From positions 62,001 through 126,000 of the forward strand of contig CAKTXR010000002.1 of NCBI GenBank assembly GCA_934631025.1: a DNA stretch of 64,000 nt, given 5' to 3'. The first letter of the stretch is position 1; each line of letters starts with the position of its first letter. Both the position numbers and the translations under genes were made by a program. Shown one piece after another: positions 17,135-24,947 of this stretch. The notes under the pieces are model-generated. The model made no database searches. It was given only the letters and a program-made list of their open reading frames with translations, and was not told the DNA's origin. The stretch is from an uncultured Clostridia bacterium. GTDB taxonomy: Bacteria; Bacillota; Clostridia; Christensenellales; Aristaeellaceae.

Positions 17135-18013
17135 ATGGAGCTGCAAAACGGCGGCATGGAAATGATCAACGGCGGCAATCTGTACCGCAGCGACCGGGTG
17201 AGCGACGAATATCTGCTGGTCAACAACTGCGGCTATCAGGCGACGGGCAGCGTGGACACCACGACGGTGCGGCCGCGCGGCCGGTCGGACTATCTGCTGC
17301 TCTACGTCTGGCACGGGCGGCTCGCGCTGCGCGAGGGCGATGAGGAGATCGACGCGCCGGCCGGTTCGCTGGTGCTCTATCGGCCGCACGAGAGCCAGCA
17401 TTACCGGCACGTCGCCGCCGAGCGCACGGAGGTCTACTGGCTGCATTTCACCGGCAGCGGCGTGGCTGAACTGCTCAGAAAGGCGGGGATCGACGTGCGC
17501 GTGACGAGCGTGGGCTGCGTGCCCGAGGTGCGCGAGCAGTACAGCCTGATGATCCGCGAGCTTCAGCTCAGGCAGAGGCCCTACGAGCTGGTCTGCACGG
17601 CGCACGCCATGACGCTGATTTCCGCCTTCGCGCGGCAGCGGCTGCTGAGGGAAAACACAGAGGACTCGCACCGCTCGCGGCGGCTGTCGGGCGTGATCGA
17701 GCAGATGCACCTGCACTGCGGCGAGCCGCTCTCCGTTTCCGATCTGGCGATGCAGTGCGGTCTGAGCGAATATCACTTCATCCATCTCTTCCGCGAATAC
17801 ACCGGCTTTTCGCCGCACGCCTATATCACGCGGCTGCGGCTGGACAAGGCCAAAGATCTGATGGTGTCCACGACGATGAACATTTCGGAAATCGCCTTCG
17901 CCGTGGGCTATGCCAACCCGCTCTATTTCAGCCGCCTGTTCAAGCAGCGCACCGGCCTGTCGCCTTCGCAGTTCCGCACGGGCGCGGGGGCGGAAAAGGA
18001 GGAAGCGCCGTGA
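17135..18013 (+). CDS. AraC family transcriptional regulator
   Basis: About 292 aa. The N-terminal ~150 residues form a cupin-like ligand-binding domain (YLLLYVWHGRLALREGDEE, SLVLYRPHESQHY). The C-terminal ~100 residues carry two helix-turn-helix units: LSVSDLAMQCGLSEYHFIHL and MNISEIAFAVGYANPLYF, ending SRLFKQRTGLSPSQFR, the AraC signature. ATG 17135 has GGGGTGA 7 bases before it; earlier in-frame starts precede the promoter. It faces a glycan operon and a direct-repeat site, so it is the likely activator of that operon, responding to a sugar. Its stop overlaps the start of the next gene (GTGA). Confidence 0.9.
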   Translation: MELQNGGMEMINGGNLYRSDRVSDEYLLVNNCGYQATGSVDTTTVRPRGRSDYLLLYVWHGRLALREGDEEIDAPAGSLVLYRPHESQHYRHVAAERTEVYWLHFTGSGVAELLRKAGIDVRVTSVGCVPEVREQYSLMIRELQLRQRPYELVCTAHAMTLISAFARQRLLRENTEDSHRSRRLSGVIEQMHLHCGEPLSVSDLAMQCGLSEYHFIHLFREYTGFSPHAYITRLRLDKAKDLMVSTTMNISEIAFAVGYANPLYFSRLFKQRTGLSPSQFRTGAGAEKEEAP

Positions 18014-18735
18014 AGCTCTATGTACTTTCATTGGGACGCTACGCTGTGGACGCGCGGATTCTGGACGCGTCGGTCTCGGGACGGACGAGCGTGCCGGTCT
18101 GGGCGCTGCTCATCCGCCATGAGCAGGGCAATCTGCTCTTCGATCTGGGCTGCGCGGCGGAGGATCCCGCGCTGACCGCCGGCCCCGACGAGACGCTCGA
18201 AGCACAGCTCGCGTCTCTGGGCATGACGGCGGGGGATGTTGAAACGGCGGTGATTTCGCATCTTCACGGCGATCATTTCGGCGCGCTGCCGCTGCTCACG
18301 CACGCGGACGTCTATGTGCCCTGCGAGGACTGGACGGCGGCGCTGACGTATGCGTTCGAGCGCGCCGACCGGCGGCGGGGCGCGCTGTGGGAGCGGCTTA
18401 TGCTGCCGGTCAGGACGTATCGCCCCATCCGCGTGGGCGGGGATTTTGAACTGATGCGCGGCGTGCGCGTGCTGACGCTGCCCGGGCATACGGCCAATCT
18501 GCTGGGGCTGGACGTGTCGGTCGGCGGCCGCCGGCTCATCTTTCCGTCGGACAGCGTTTATTCGCCGGTCAATTTCGAGCGTCTGCCCGGCGCGTGTCTC
18601 GACGCACAGGCTTACGAGCGCTCGCGGAAGCGGCTGCGCGCGCTTGAACGGGAGGGCGGCGAGATCGTCTATTCCCACTGGACGGCGCAGTTCGAGCGCC
18701 TGCCCAAAGCGCCGCATCCGCTGGCGGAGGACTGA
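18010..18735 (+). CDS. Metallo-beta-lactamase fold hydrolase, N-acyl homoserine lactonase-like
   Basis: About 241 aa, cytoplasmic. The zinc motif SHLHGDHFGAL (HxHxDH) lies near residue 84, followed by a later His in LPGHTANLLG, an Asp in IFPSDSVYS, and a final His in IVYSHWT. This is the full dinuclear set of AttM/BlcC/AiiA-type lactonases. The start is GTG 18010 inside the AraC stop (GTGA), with AAGGAGGA 7 bases ahead, so it is translated with the regulator. Family membership is clear. Whether it cleaves a signal lactone or a sugar lactone is unknown; the sugar setting favours the latter. A bidirectional terminator follows. Confidence 0.85.
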   Translation: MKLYVLSLGRYAVDARILDASVSGRTSVPVWALLIRHEQGNLLFDLGCAAEDPALTAGPDETLEAQLASLGMTAGDVETAVISHLHGDHFGALPLLTHADVYVPCEDWTAALTYAFERADRRRGALWERLMLPVRTYRPIRVGGDFELMRGVRVLTLPGHTANLLGLDVSVGGRRLIFPSDSVYSPVNFERLPGACLDAQAYERSRKRLRALEREGGEIVYSHWTAQFERLPKAPHPLAED

Positions 18736-18749
18736 AAAAAAGAATATAC

Positions 18750-18796
18750 AAAAAGCGCCGAGTTCTCCGCGTTGTGCGGCTGATTCGGCGCTTTTT
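18750..18796. terminator. Bidirectional terminator between convergent genes
   Basis: AAAAAGCGCCGA pairs with TCGGCGCTTTTT around a ~23-base loop. It serves the lactonase gene (plus) and the XRE regulator (minus). Confidence 0.85.
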
Positions 18797-18819
18797 ATGT
18801 GTGATGGGTGGAAGCGGCT

Positions 18820-19602
18820 TCAGCGTTTCAGCCGTCCCTCGAAAAAGCGGACGTACACGGCCAGCTCGCCGGCATACGGCTCGTCCCGCATGACGCGCAG
18901 CAGTGCGAGCGCCTTTTTGCGGCGGGCGGCGGCGCGCTCCGTTTGCCCGGCGGCTTCGTCGCTCTCGGCGGCCTGCTCGAGCATTTGCAGCAGGTTTTCG
19001 AGCGATATGCGCGCCTGCTTTTCGGCGGCGGTGCGTTTGCCTTCGCCTTTGAGCAGGAAGGCCAGCTCGGTCAGGCGCGTAAACGTGAGATCGGGCAGGC
19101 GTTCGGCGGTCTCGAACGCGGCGGCTTCGTCGCCCTTCGCGGCGAGAGCATAGGCGGTGAAGCGCAGCGCGTCATAACGGTCGGAATCGTCGCGGGCGCA
19201 GGCGGTCAGGCGGCGAGCCGTCTCCAGCGTGTCGTCGGGATGCGCTTTATAGTTCTCGGCATAGAGCAGGGCGCGCAGCAGCGCGGGGGCGGCGGGATAT
19301 TTGCGCAGCCCTTCGTTCAGAATGCGGCGGCTTTCGGCGGGATCGCTCTCGACGAGCGCCATGGCCCGCTCTCTGAGCGCGTCGATCTCCCGCGCGGCGT
19401 CGTCCATGCCGAAGAGCGCGCCCACAGGGACGTTCAGCGCGCGGGCAAGCGCGGGGATGAGCGAAAGGTCGGGCAGCGCCTGGCCGCGCTCCCACTTGCT
19501 GACCGCCTGCGGGGATATGTTCAGCGCGCCGGAGAGCTGCTCCTGCGTGAGGTTCCGTTCAAGGCGCAGCGCGCGCACGGTTTCGCCGAAGGATGAGATC
19601 AT
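18820..19602 (-). CDS. XRE family transcriptional regulator with helical repeat region
   Basis: About 260 aa. Residues ~4-60 form a Cro/CI-type helix-turn-helix: LRLERNLTQEQLSGALNIS, then PQAVSKWERGQALPDLSLI. The remaining ~190 residues are all helical with TPR-like spacing (AAFETAERLPDLTFTRLTEL, EKQARISLENLLQMLEQAAE). Many Bacillota XRE proteins use such repeats to bind peptides or sense stress. ATG 19602 has AAAAGGGAGG 8 bases ahead; the reading to 19632 is less likely. The gene stands alone. Target genes are unknown. Confidence 0.85.
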   Translation of the reverse strand: MISSFGETVRALRLERNLTQEQLSGALNISPQAVSKWERGQALPDLSLIPALARALNVPVGALFGMDDAAREIDALRERAMALVESDPAESRRILNEGLRKYPAAPALLRALLYAENYKAHPDDTLETARRLTACARDDSDRYDALRFTAYALAAKGDEAAAFETAERLPDLTFTRLTELAFLLKGEGKRTAAEKQARISLENLLQMLEQAAESDEAAGQTERAAARRKKALALLRVMRDEPYAGELAVYVRFFEGRLKR

Positions 19603-20195
19603 GCGTCGTCCCTCCCTTTTTGCCTTTATCATACACTAAAAAGCGCGGCGGCGCAATGAGCGCGCGGGCGATGGGATTCAACCGCCGGTTGAACTGTCCG
19701 GGGGAGAATCGGGCGCTGTCTGATGGGAGTCAATATGAGCTGGCGCGACTGTGCGATGGGCGTGACTGTTCCGTATGCCAAAACATAAACATCAGCCATT
19801 GTCTGCCGGCGGTGCTTTGAATGACACTGGGATGTTATAGAGCGCCCGTTGATTCCCGTCCTCGCCGCTGTGTCAATCACTGCCTTTTTCTTCTTCACTG
19901 ATCTTTGGCATATTCCATTGCCCATATGTATCGCGCGTTTTTGTGTTCTGCGCCTATCATTCAGGCGGAATATAGCAACACATCCGGCCGCTGCATATGC
20001 CTCTGATGAAAAAACTGACTTTCTCAGAGCCACAATGTTCGTTCTGAAATTCGTCGGCGGCTTCATGCGCTGCGGATTCCTACAGAAAAATATACCAGCT
20101 TGTCAAAAGGGGCTTTGACAGGCTGATGTATAAAAACACAGGCGGCGTTTTGTCAAGATATACCTGACAGAACGCCGCCTGTAAAAAACTGCTAT
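19603..20195. other. Noncoding, AT-richer intergenic region
   Basis: About 590 bases with no gene I can support. From roughly 19830 to 20170 base composition is clearly more AT-rich than the surroundings, with runs such as TTTTTCTTCTTC. Small open frames on both strands lack ribosome sites and known motifs. The right end holds the degV terminator. A decayed gene is possible. Confidence 0.5.
20138..20186 (-). terminator. Terminator of the DegV gene
   Basis: ACAGGCGGCGTT and AACGCCGCCTGT form a perfect 12-base stem, extended by TGTCA/TGACA pairing. Read on the minus strand it ends in GTTTTTA. Confidence 0.85.
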
Positions 20196-21068
20196 TTACC
20201 GCTTGCTGCCCATGAAGAACAGCGCCAGCGTGCCGGGGCCGGAGTGCGCGCCGATGACCAGATCGAGCGGCTCGATGACGATCTCGCGCACGCCGAACTC
20301 GCTGCGGACGCGCTCGGCCAGCTCCTGAGCGCGCTCGGGGCTGTCGGCGTGATTGATGAACACCGGGCTGTCGGGATCGCCGTTCCAGGTTTCGCGCATA
20401 TGGGCGATGAGCGACTTGACCGCCGCGCGCATGCCGCGCACCTTGTCCATGGCGATGAGGTGGCCCTCGTCGTCGACGTGCAGAACGGGCTTTATGTCGA
20501 GCAGGCTGCCCACAACGGCGCTCGTGGCCGAGATGCGGCCGCCGCGGCGCAGATATTTAAGCGACTCCACGGTGAACCAGTGGCAGGAATGGAGCTTGTT
20601 TTCCTCGACCCAGGCACAGGTTTCCTCAATGGACGCGCCGCTCTCTCGCTTTCTGGCGGCCAGCACGACGATCAGGCCCTCGCCCATGGCGGCGGCCAGC
20701 GTGTCGCAGCCCATGATCCTGCGCTCGGGATAGCGCTCGCGCAGCTCGTCCAGCGCCATGAGCACGTTGTGGCTGGTGGCGCTCAGGCCGGAGGAAAAGC
20801 CCAGATACAATACGTCGCTGCCCGCCTTGACCAGCGGTTCGATCTGCTCAAGCGCCTCGGAGACGTTGATGCAGGAGGTGGTGAAGGCGGCGTTTTCATC
20901 GCGCATGCGACGGTAATAGGGCACGGGGTCGATCGGACGGCCGTTTTCGAAGCTGTAGCTGCTCTTTTCGCCGTCGCGCAGGATCAGCGAGATGATGTGC
21001 AGATGGTATTTTTCGATGATTTCAACGGGCAGGTTCGCGCTGGAATCGGTGATGATTTCAAAACTCAT
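20196..21068 (-). CDS. DegV family fatty acid-binding protein
   Basis: A 290-aa DegV protein, full length for the family. EIITDSSANLP opens the first domain. TTSCINVSEALEQIEPLVKA, LYLGFSSGLSATSHNVLMAL and MGCDTLAAAMGEGLIV mark the lipid-contact region. SLKYLRRGGRIS and SLLDIKPVLHVDDEGHL, then HSGPGTLALFFMG close the second domain. DegV/FakB proteins hold a fatty acid for phosphorylation by a FakA-type kinase during phospholipid synthesis. No kinase gene is in the window. GGAGGG precedes the ATG. It is divergent from a DUF1836 gene with an operator-like palindrome on its -10. Confidence 0.93.
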   Translation of the reverse strand: MSFEIITDSSANLPVEIIEKYHLHIISLILRDGEKSSYSFENGRPIDPVPYYRRMRDENAAFTTSCINVSEALEQIEPLVKAGSDVLYLGFSSGLSATSHNVLMALDELRERYPERRIMGCDTLAAAMGEGLIVVLAARKRESGASIEETCAWVEENKLHSCHWFTVESLKYLRRGGRISATSAVVGSLLDIKPVLHVDDEGHLIAMDKVRGMRAAVKSLIAHMRETWNGDPDSPVFINHADSPERAQELAERVRSEFGVREIVIEPLDLVIGAHSGPGTLALFFMGSKR

Positions 21069-21133
21069 GAAATGGCCCTCCGTTTCGGAAAAAAGATTAT
21101 GAGGCGCAGGGAAGCGCGTGAAGAGAGACTTTA

Positions 21134-21152
21134 TCTAGTATCCTATATTAGA
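21134..21152. promoter_or_regulatory. Palindrome overlapping the degV -10
   Basis: TCTAGTAT-CCT-ATATTAGA has 8-base arms with one mismatch and touches the minus-strand -10 box. This is a repressor-type position. Confidence 0.5.
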
Positions 21153-21178
21153 TTATCAGGTCTGACGATGTTTGTCAA
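21150..21178 (-). promoter_or_regulatory. Promoter of the DegV gene
   Basis: Minus strand: TTGACA (21178-21173), a 17-base spacer, and TAATCT (21155-21150). Confidence 0.7.
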
Positions 21179-21200
21179 CGGGTATTGCGCAAAATGACCG

Positions 21201-21229
21201 TTGCAATTCCGGTGTAAATTTGATAAAAT
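21201..21229 (+). promoter_or_regulatory. Promoter of the DUF1836 gene
   Basis: TTGCAA at 21201-21206, a 17-base spacer, and TAAAAT at 21224-21229. The spacer includes TTCCGGTGTAAA, which recurs near the next operon's start. A TTGCGCAA palindrome at 21185-21192 sits midway between the divergent promoters. Confidence 0.65.
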
Positions 21230-21254
21230 GAAAGACAGTGAGGTGAAGAAATTC

Positions 21255-21791
21255 ATGAGCGAGATCCGCAAGCGGCTGCTGGACTTCCATTGTCCGCGCT
21301 GGGAGGAAATGCCCGACGTTGAACTGTATGCCGATCAGGTGGTCAATTATATCGAGCGGCACCTTTCGGCGCTGGACGTCGAGGGCGAGGGGCATCTGCT
21401 GACGGCCAGCATGATCAACAACTACGTCAAGATGAAGCTGATTCCCGCGCCGGTCAAAAAGCGCTACGGCGTGCGGCAGCTGGCGCGCCTGGTGGTCATC
21501 TGCACGCTCAAGCGGGATTTTTCCATCGCGGAGCTGTCCACGATGATGCAGACCGTGCTGGCGAAATATGAAAACGTCGAGGCCTACAACCGCTTCTGCG
21601 CGGAGATGGAGACGACCATCCGCAGCGTGTTCTGCCACGAGGAGATCGCTCCGGCGGGCGCGTGCATGGAGGATCAGATCATCCGCGCCGTGATGATGGC
21701 CTTCGCCAACAAGCTGCTGGCGCACTGCACCATCCGCGAGTACACCATGGCCGTGTCGGAGGACGAGGATATTTCGGCGGAACAGGCATAA
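21255..21791 (+). CDS. DUF1836 protein, putative MerR-like DNA-binding regulator
   Basis: About 178 aa. It matches the DUF1836 family of Bacillota, whose N-terminal region resembles a MerR-type helix-turn-helix: LLTASMINNYVKMKLIPAP then RYGVRQLARLVVICTLKRDF. These 'nYvK..lip.P..k.Y' features are seen directly. The C-terminal part is helical, with no effector motif I recognise. ATG 21255 has GTGAGGTG 9 bases ahead and lies 25 bases after the -10; upstream in-frame starts overlap the promoter. It is divergent from DegV and 94 bases before a sugar-processing operon. It may autoregulate and control its neighbours. Confidence 0.8.
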   Translation: MSEIRKRLLDFHCPRWEEMPDVELYADQVVNYIERHLSALDVEGEGHLLTASMINNYVKMKLIPAPVKKRYGVRQLARLVVICTLKRDFSIAELSTMMQTVLAKYENVEAYNRFCAEMETTIRSVFCHEEIAPAGACMEDQIIRAVMMAFANKLLAHCTIREYTMAVSEDEDISAEQA

Positions 21792-21808
21792 AAATGCGTC
21801 GTTTTTTA

Positions 21809-21837
21809 TTGACGCGGCGCGCCCAAAACGGTATACT
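21809..21837 (+). promoter_or_regulatory. Promoter of the isomerase-oxidoreductase operon
   Basis: TTGACG at 21809-21814, a 17-base spacer, and TATACT at 21832-21837. Confidence 0.75.
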
Positions 21838-21850
21838 ATAAGCAATGTTT

Positions 21851-21863
21851 CACCGATTCGGTG
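21851..21863. promoter_or_regulatory. Operator-like palindrome at the transcript start
   Basis: CACCGA-T-TCGGTG is a perfect palindrome located about +7 to +19 from the promoter at 21809. Its right half continues as TTCGGTGTAAAA, matching the TTCCGGTGTAAA inside the DUF1836 promoter. Confidence 0.55.
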
Positions 21864-21885
21864 TAAAACGGAGGAGGAACACACC

Positions 21886-22770
21886 ATGGCCAGCTATCGG
21901 CTGTCCGCCTTTGCCGACGAAGCGGATAAAATGCTCGCTTCTCAGCTGGAGGCGCTCGGAAACAACGGGATTTCTCTGATTGAACTGCGCGGCGTGGACG
22001 GCAAGTCCTGCGCCGATCTGACGGACGAGGATGTGCGCGAGGCGAAGAAAAAGCTGGACGGCGCGGGCGTTAAGCTCTCCGCGCTCGGCTCGCCCTACGG
22101 CAAATATCCCATCGAGCAGGATTTCGCGCCCCATCGCGAGGCCTTCAAGCGCGGCCTTGAAATCACCAATATGCTGGGCGCGGAGCGCATCCGCATGTTC
22201 AGCTTCTTCATGCCCAAGGAGGGCGGCAAAACTCCGGCCGACTGGCGCGGCAAGGTCATCGACCAGCTGGGCGAAATGCTCGATCTGGCCGAGAAGGCCG
22301 GTATCAGGCTCTGCCATGAGAACGAAAAGGGCATCTACGGCGATATCGACGACCGCTGCGTCGACCTGATGCAGGTCTACGGCGACCGCATGGGCTGCAT
22401 TTTCGATCCGGCCAACTTCATCCAGTGCGGCGTGAAGCCCATCGAGGCCTTCCCGAAGCTGGAAAAATACATCACCTATATGCACATCAAGGACGCCGTG
22501 CTGGGCAGCGGCGCGGTCGTGCCCGCGGGCATGGGCGACGGCGATCTGCCCAAGCTGCTGGACAAGCTGAACGGCGAGAACGTTACGCTGACCATCGAGC
22601 CGCACCTGACCGTGTTCAGCGGCCTTGACGCGCTCCAGGATGAAAAGGTCGAGCACAAATTCACCTATCCCGACTCGCTGACCGCGTTCAACGCGGCGGT
22701 GACGGCGATCAAAACTGTTCTGACGGACATCGGCTTTGCTGAAGGAGGAAACGGAGTATGGAAACGGTAA
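21886..22770 (+). CDS. Sugar phosphate isomerase/epimerase (AP endonuclease 2-like TIM barrel)
   Basis: A 294-aa cytoplasmic protein of the xylose isomerase-like TIM-barrel family. Metal-binding residues are carried by LCHENEKGIYG (Glu near residue 146), MGCIFDPANFIQCG (Asp), YMHIKDAV (His), and a late TIEPHL (Glu). Members isomerise, epimerise or dehydrate sugars and keto-inositols; some help cleave 3-keto-glycosides. AACGGAGGAGG precedes the ATG. The gene overlaps the next one, a Gfo/Idh/MocA dehydrogenase, by 13 bases, so the products are made together. Substrate is not predictable from sequence alone. Confidence 0.87.
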   Translation: MASYRLSAFADEADKMLASQLEALGNNGISLIELRGVDGKSCADLTDEDVREAKKKLDGAGVKLSALGSPYGKYPIEQDFAPHREAFKRGLEITNMLGAERIRMFSFFMPKEGGKTPADWRGKVIDQLGEMLDLAEKAGIRLCHENEKGIYGDIDDRCVDLMQVYGDRMGCIFDPANFIQCGVKPIEAFPKLEKYITYMHIKDAVLGSGAVVPAGMGDGDLPKLLDKLNGENVTLTIEPHLTVFSGLDALQDEKVEHKFTYPDSLTAFNAAVTAIKTVLTDIGFAEGGNGVWKR

Positions 22771-23924
22771 GAGTCGGCATTATCGGCATCGGCAACATGG
22801 GCAGCGGCCATGCGAAGAACATCGTGGCGGGCAAGGTGCCCGGCATGACGCTCGCGGCTGTGTGCGACGTCAACCCCAAGCGCCTGGAGTGGGCCAGGGA
22901 GAATTGCCCGGACGCGGAGCAGTTTGACGACGCCATCAAAATGCTGGACAGCGGCAAAATCGACGCGGCCATCGTCGCCACGCCCCACTACTTCCATCCG
23001 GTCTATGTGACCGAGGCGCTCAAGCGCGACATCCATGTGCTGAGCGAGAAGCCCGCCGGCGTTTACACCAAGGCCGTGCGCGAGGTCAACGAGCTGGCCG
23101 CCCGCAGCAAGGCGACCTACGCCATCATGTTCAACCAGCGCACCAACTGCGTCTACCGCAAGATGAAGGAAATCGTCGATTCCGGCTCGATGGGTCAGAT
23201 TCGCCGCACGAACTGGATCATCACCGACTGGTATCGCTCCCAGAGCTACTATGATTCCGGCGCGTGGCGCGCCACCTGGTCCGGCGAGGGCGGCGGCGTG
23301 CTGATGAACCAGTGCCCGCATAACCTCGACCTGTGGCAGTGGATCTGCGGCATGCCCACCAAGGTGCGCGCGTTCTGCAAGGAGGGCAAGTGGCACGACA
23401 TCGAGGTCGAGGACGACGTGACGGCGTACGTCGAGTATGCCAACGGCGCGACCGGCGTGTTCATCACCACCACCGGCGACTGCCCCGGCACCAACCGCTT
23501 CGAGGTGACGCTGGACGGCGGCAAGCTGGTCGTCGAGAACAACGAGCTGTATATGTACAAGCTCGAGATGTTCGAGCAGGATTTCTCCAGGACCTGGAAG
23601 AACGGCTTCGGCACCCCCAAGTGCGAGAAGATCAAAGTTGAAACCGACGGCTTCAACCCGCAGCACGTCGAGGTGCTGCGCGCCTTTGCCGCGCACATCA
23701 TGAACGGCGAGCCGCTGGTCGCCTCGGGCGTGGAGGGCATCCGCGGCCTGACGCTGGCCAACGCCATGTATCTGTCCAGCTGGACGGGCGAAACCGTCGA
23801 GCTGCCGCTGGACGAGGATCGCTTCCTTGAGGAGCTGAACAAGCGCCGCGCGACCTCCCGCCGCAAGGAGGACGTGAGCATTACGCTGGACACCGAGGGC
23901 ACCTACGGCAGCAAGGCCAAGTAA
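22758..23924 (+). CDS. Gfo/Idh/MocA family NAD(P)-dependent oxidoreductase
   Basis: A 388-aa protein. The N-terminal Rossmann motif is VGIIGIGNMGSGHAKNI. HVLSEKPAGVYTKAVREV near residue 94 holds the conserved catalytic Lys of the EKP motif. GGGVLMNQCPHNLDLWQWI near residue 174 has the catalytic His of the second domain. These enzymes oxidise sugar or inositol hydroxyls with NAD(P). AAGGAGGAAAC lies before the ATG inside the preceding gene. With TIM-barrel isomerases on both sides, an oxidation-then-isomerisation or elimination route on a sugar or glycoside is plausible. Confidence 0.92.
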   Translation: METVRVGIIGIGNMGSGHAKNIVAGKVPGMTLAAVCDVNPKRLEWARENCPDAEQFDDAIKMLDSGKIDAAIVATPHYFHPVYVTEALKRDIHVLSEKPAGVYTKAVREVNELAARSKATYAIMFNQRTNCVYRKMKEIVDSGSMGQIRRTNWIITDWYRSQSYYDSGAWRATWSGEGGGVLMNQCPHNLDLWQWICGMPTKVRAFCKEGKWHDIEVEDDVTAYVEYANGATGVFITTTGDCPGTNRFEVTLDGGKLVVENNELYMYKLEMFEQDFSRTWKNGFGTPKCEKIKVETDGFNPQHVEVLRAFAAHIMNGEPLVASGVEGIRGLTLANAMYLSSWTGETVELPLDEDRFLEELNKRRATSRRKEDVSITLDTEGTYGSKAK

Positions 23925-23937
23925 ACACCAATACGAC

Positions 23938-23974
23938 ACGGGGCGGGTTCCGAGCGGCTCGCCCCGCTTTTTTC
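23938..23974 (+). terminator. Hairpin between the oxidoreductase and second isomerase
   Basis: CGGGGCG and CGCCCCG form a stem followed by CTTTTTT, lying 13 bases after the oxidoreductase stop codon. As the next gene starts 50 bases later with no promoter seen, it may only partly terminate and lower expression of that gene. Confidence 0.7.
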
Positions 23975-23989
23975 AGGAGGAGAAAAACG

Positions 23990-24781
23990 ATGATTCGTCT
24001 GGGCGTCTGCACCAAGCCCGAAAACGCCGAGCTGGTCGGTAAGCTGGGCTTCGACTTTATCGAAATGAGTCTGGCGTGGCTGGAGGATCTCTCCGATGAG
24101 GAATACGCGCGCCAGCGCGACATCCTGAAGGCCGCCCCCATCGGCGCGGAGGCCTGCAACGGTATGCTGCCGGGGCGCGTGAAGGTCACCGGCCCCGACG
24201 TGGACGAGAGCGTTATCCGCGCCTATCTCGAGAAGGCGTTTTCCCGCGCGCACGAAATGGGCGTGAAGGTGGTCGTGTTCGGCAGCGGCGCGGCGCGCGG
24301 CGTGCCCGAGGGCTGGCCGCAGGACGAGGCGTGGCGGCAGATCGCGCGCTATCTCACCATCGCGGAGGAATACTGCGCAAAGTACGACGTCACCATCGCC
24401 ATCGAGCCGCTGCGGCGCGCCGAGTGCAACATCATGAATCTGGTCACCGAGGGCACGCTGATGAGCGCGCTGCTCAACCTGCCGCACATCGGCACGCTGG
24501 GCGACACGCATCATATGCTCTGCGGCCACGAGCCGTTCAGCGCGCTGACGCAGGCGGGCCGGCTGCTCAAGCACGTCCACATCAGCCATTCCATGGGCGA
24601 CGAGGGCGGCCGAGACTATCCCGCGCCGAACGACGACAACGATTACGACGTGATCTTTGAAGCGCTGAAGGCCGGCGGCTATGAGGGCCGCGTGAGCATC
24701 GAGGCGGGCTGCAAGGACATGGCGGTCGACGGCGCGAAGGCCTTCGAGGTGCTGGACGCGCTGAGAAAGAAATACGCGTAA
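23990..24781 (+). CDS. Sugar phosphate isomerase/epimerase (TIM barrel)
   Basis: A 263-aa member of the xylose isomerase-like TIM-barrel family, distinct from the one at 21886. It begins IRLGVCTKPENAELVGKLGF. Metal ligands are expected in TIAIEPLRRAECN (Glu), LGDTHHM (Asp and His), LLKHVHISHS (His), and VSIEAGCKD (Glu), in the usual order. CAGGAGGAG lies 8 bases ahead of the ATG. It is the third gene of the 21886 operon, behind a hairpin. Two different isomerases flanking one dehydrogenase suggest consecutive steps on one sugar. Confidence 0.87.
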   Translation: MIRLGVCTKPENAELVGKLGFDFIEMSLAWLEDLSDEEYARQRDILKAAPIGAEACNGMLPGRVKVTGPDVDESVIRAYLEKAFSRAHEMGVKVVVFGSGAARGVPEGWPQDEAWRQIARYLTIAEEYCAKYDVTIAIEPLRRAECNIMNLVTEGTLMSALLNLPHIGTLGDTHHMLCGHEPFSALTQAGRLLKHVHISHSMGDEGGRDYPAPNDDNDYDVIFEALKAGGYEGRVSIEAGCKDMAVDGAKAFEVLDALRKKYA

Positions 24782-24796
24782 TGAAATAGCGAACGG

Positions 24797-24842
24797 AGCG
24801 GCAGGCGGGCGCAAGGGCGCGTTCGTCCGCCGCTTTATGGTT
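24797..24842 (+). terminator. Possible terminator after the isomerase operon
   Basis: AGCGGCAGGCG pairs roughly with CGTCCGCCGCT and is followed by a weak TTTATGGTTT run. The pairing is imperfect. Confidence 0.4.
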
Positions 24843-24912
24843 TGGGCGCGCTTTCAGGCATGGCGCGGCGCGTTCGAGGCCTCTGACGGTATGTAAAAAT
24901 GCGCGGGAAGCG

Positions 24913-24941
24913 TTGCGCGGCCCGCGGCGCAGGCGTATAAT
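24913..24941 (+). promoter_or_regulatory. Promoter of the CDF exporter gene
   Basis: Weak TTGCGC at 24913-24918, a 17-base spacer, and perfect TATAAT at 24936-24941. Confidence 0.6.
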
Positions 24942-24947
24942 GGCATG

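Noticed and set aside
19849..20118. Possible 89-aa membrane protein
   Set aside because: It starts at TTG without a ribosome site. The hydrophobic start comes from a T-rich tract. I cannot support it.
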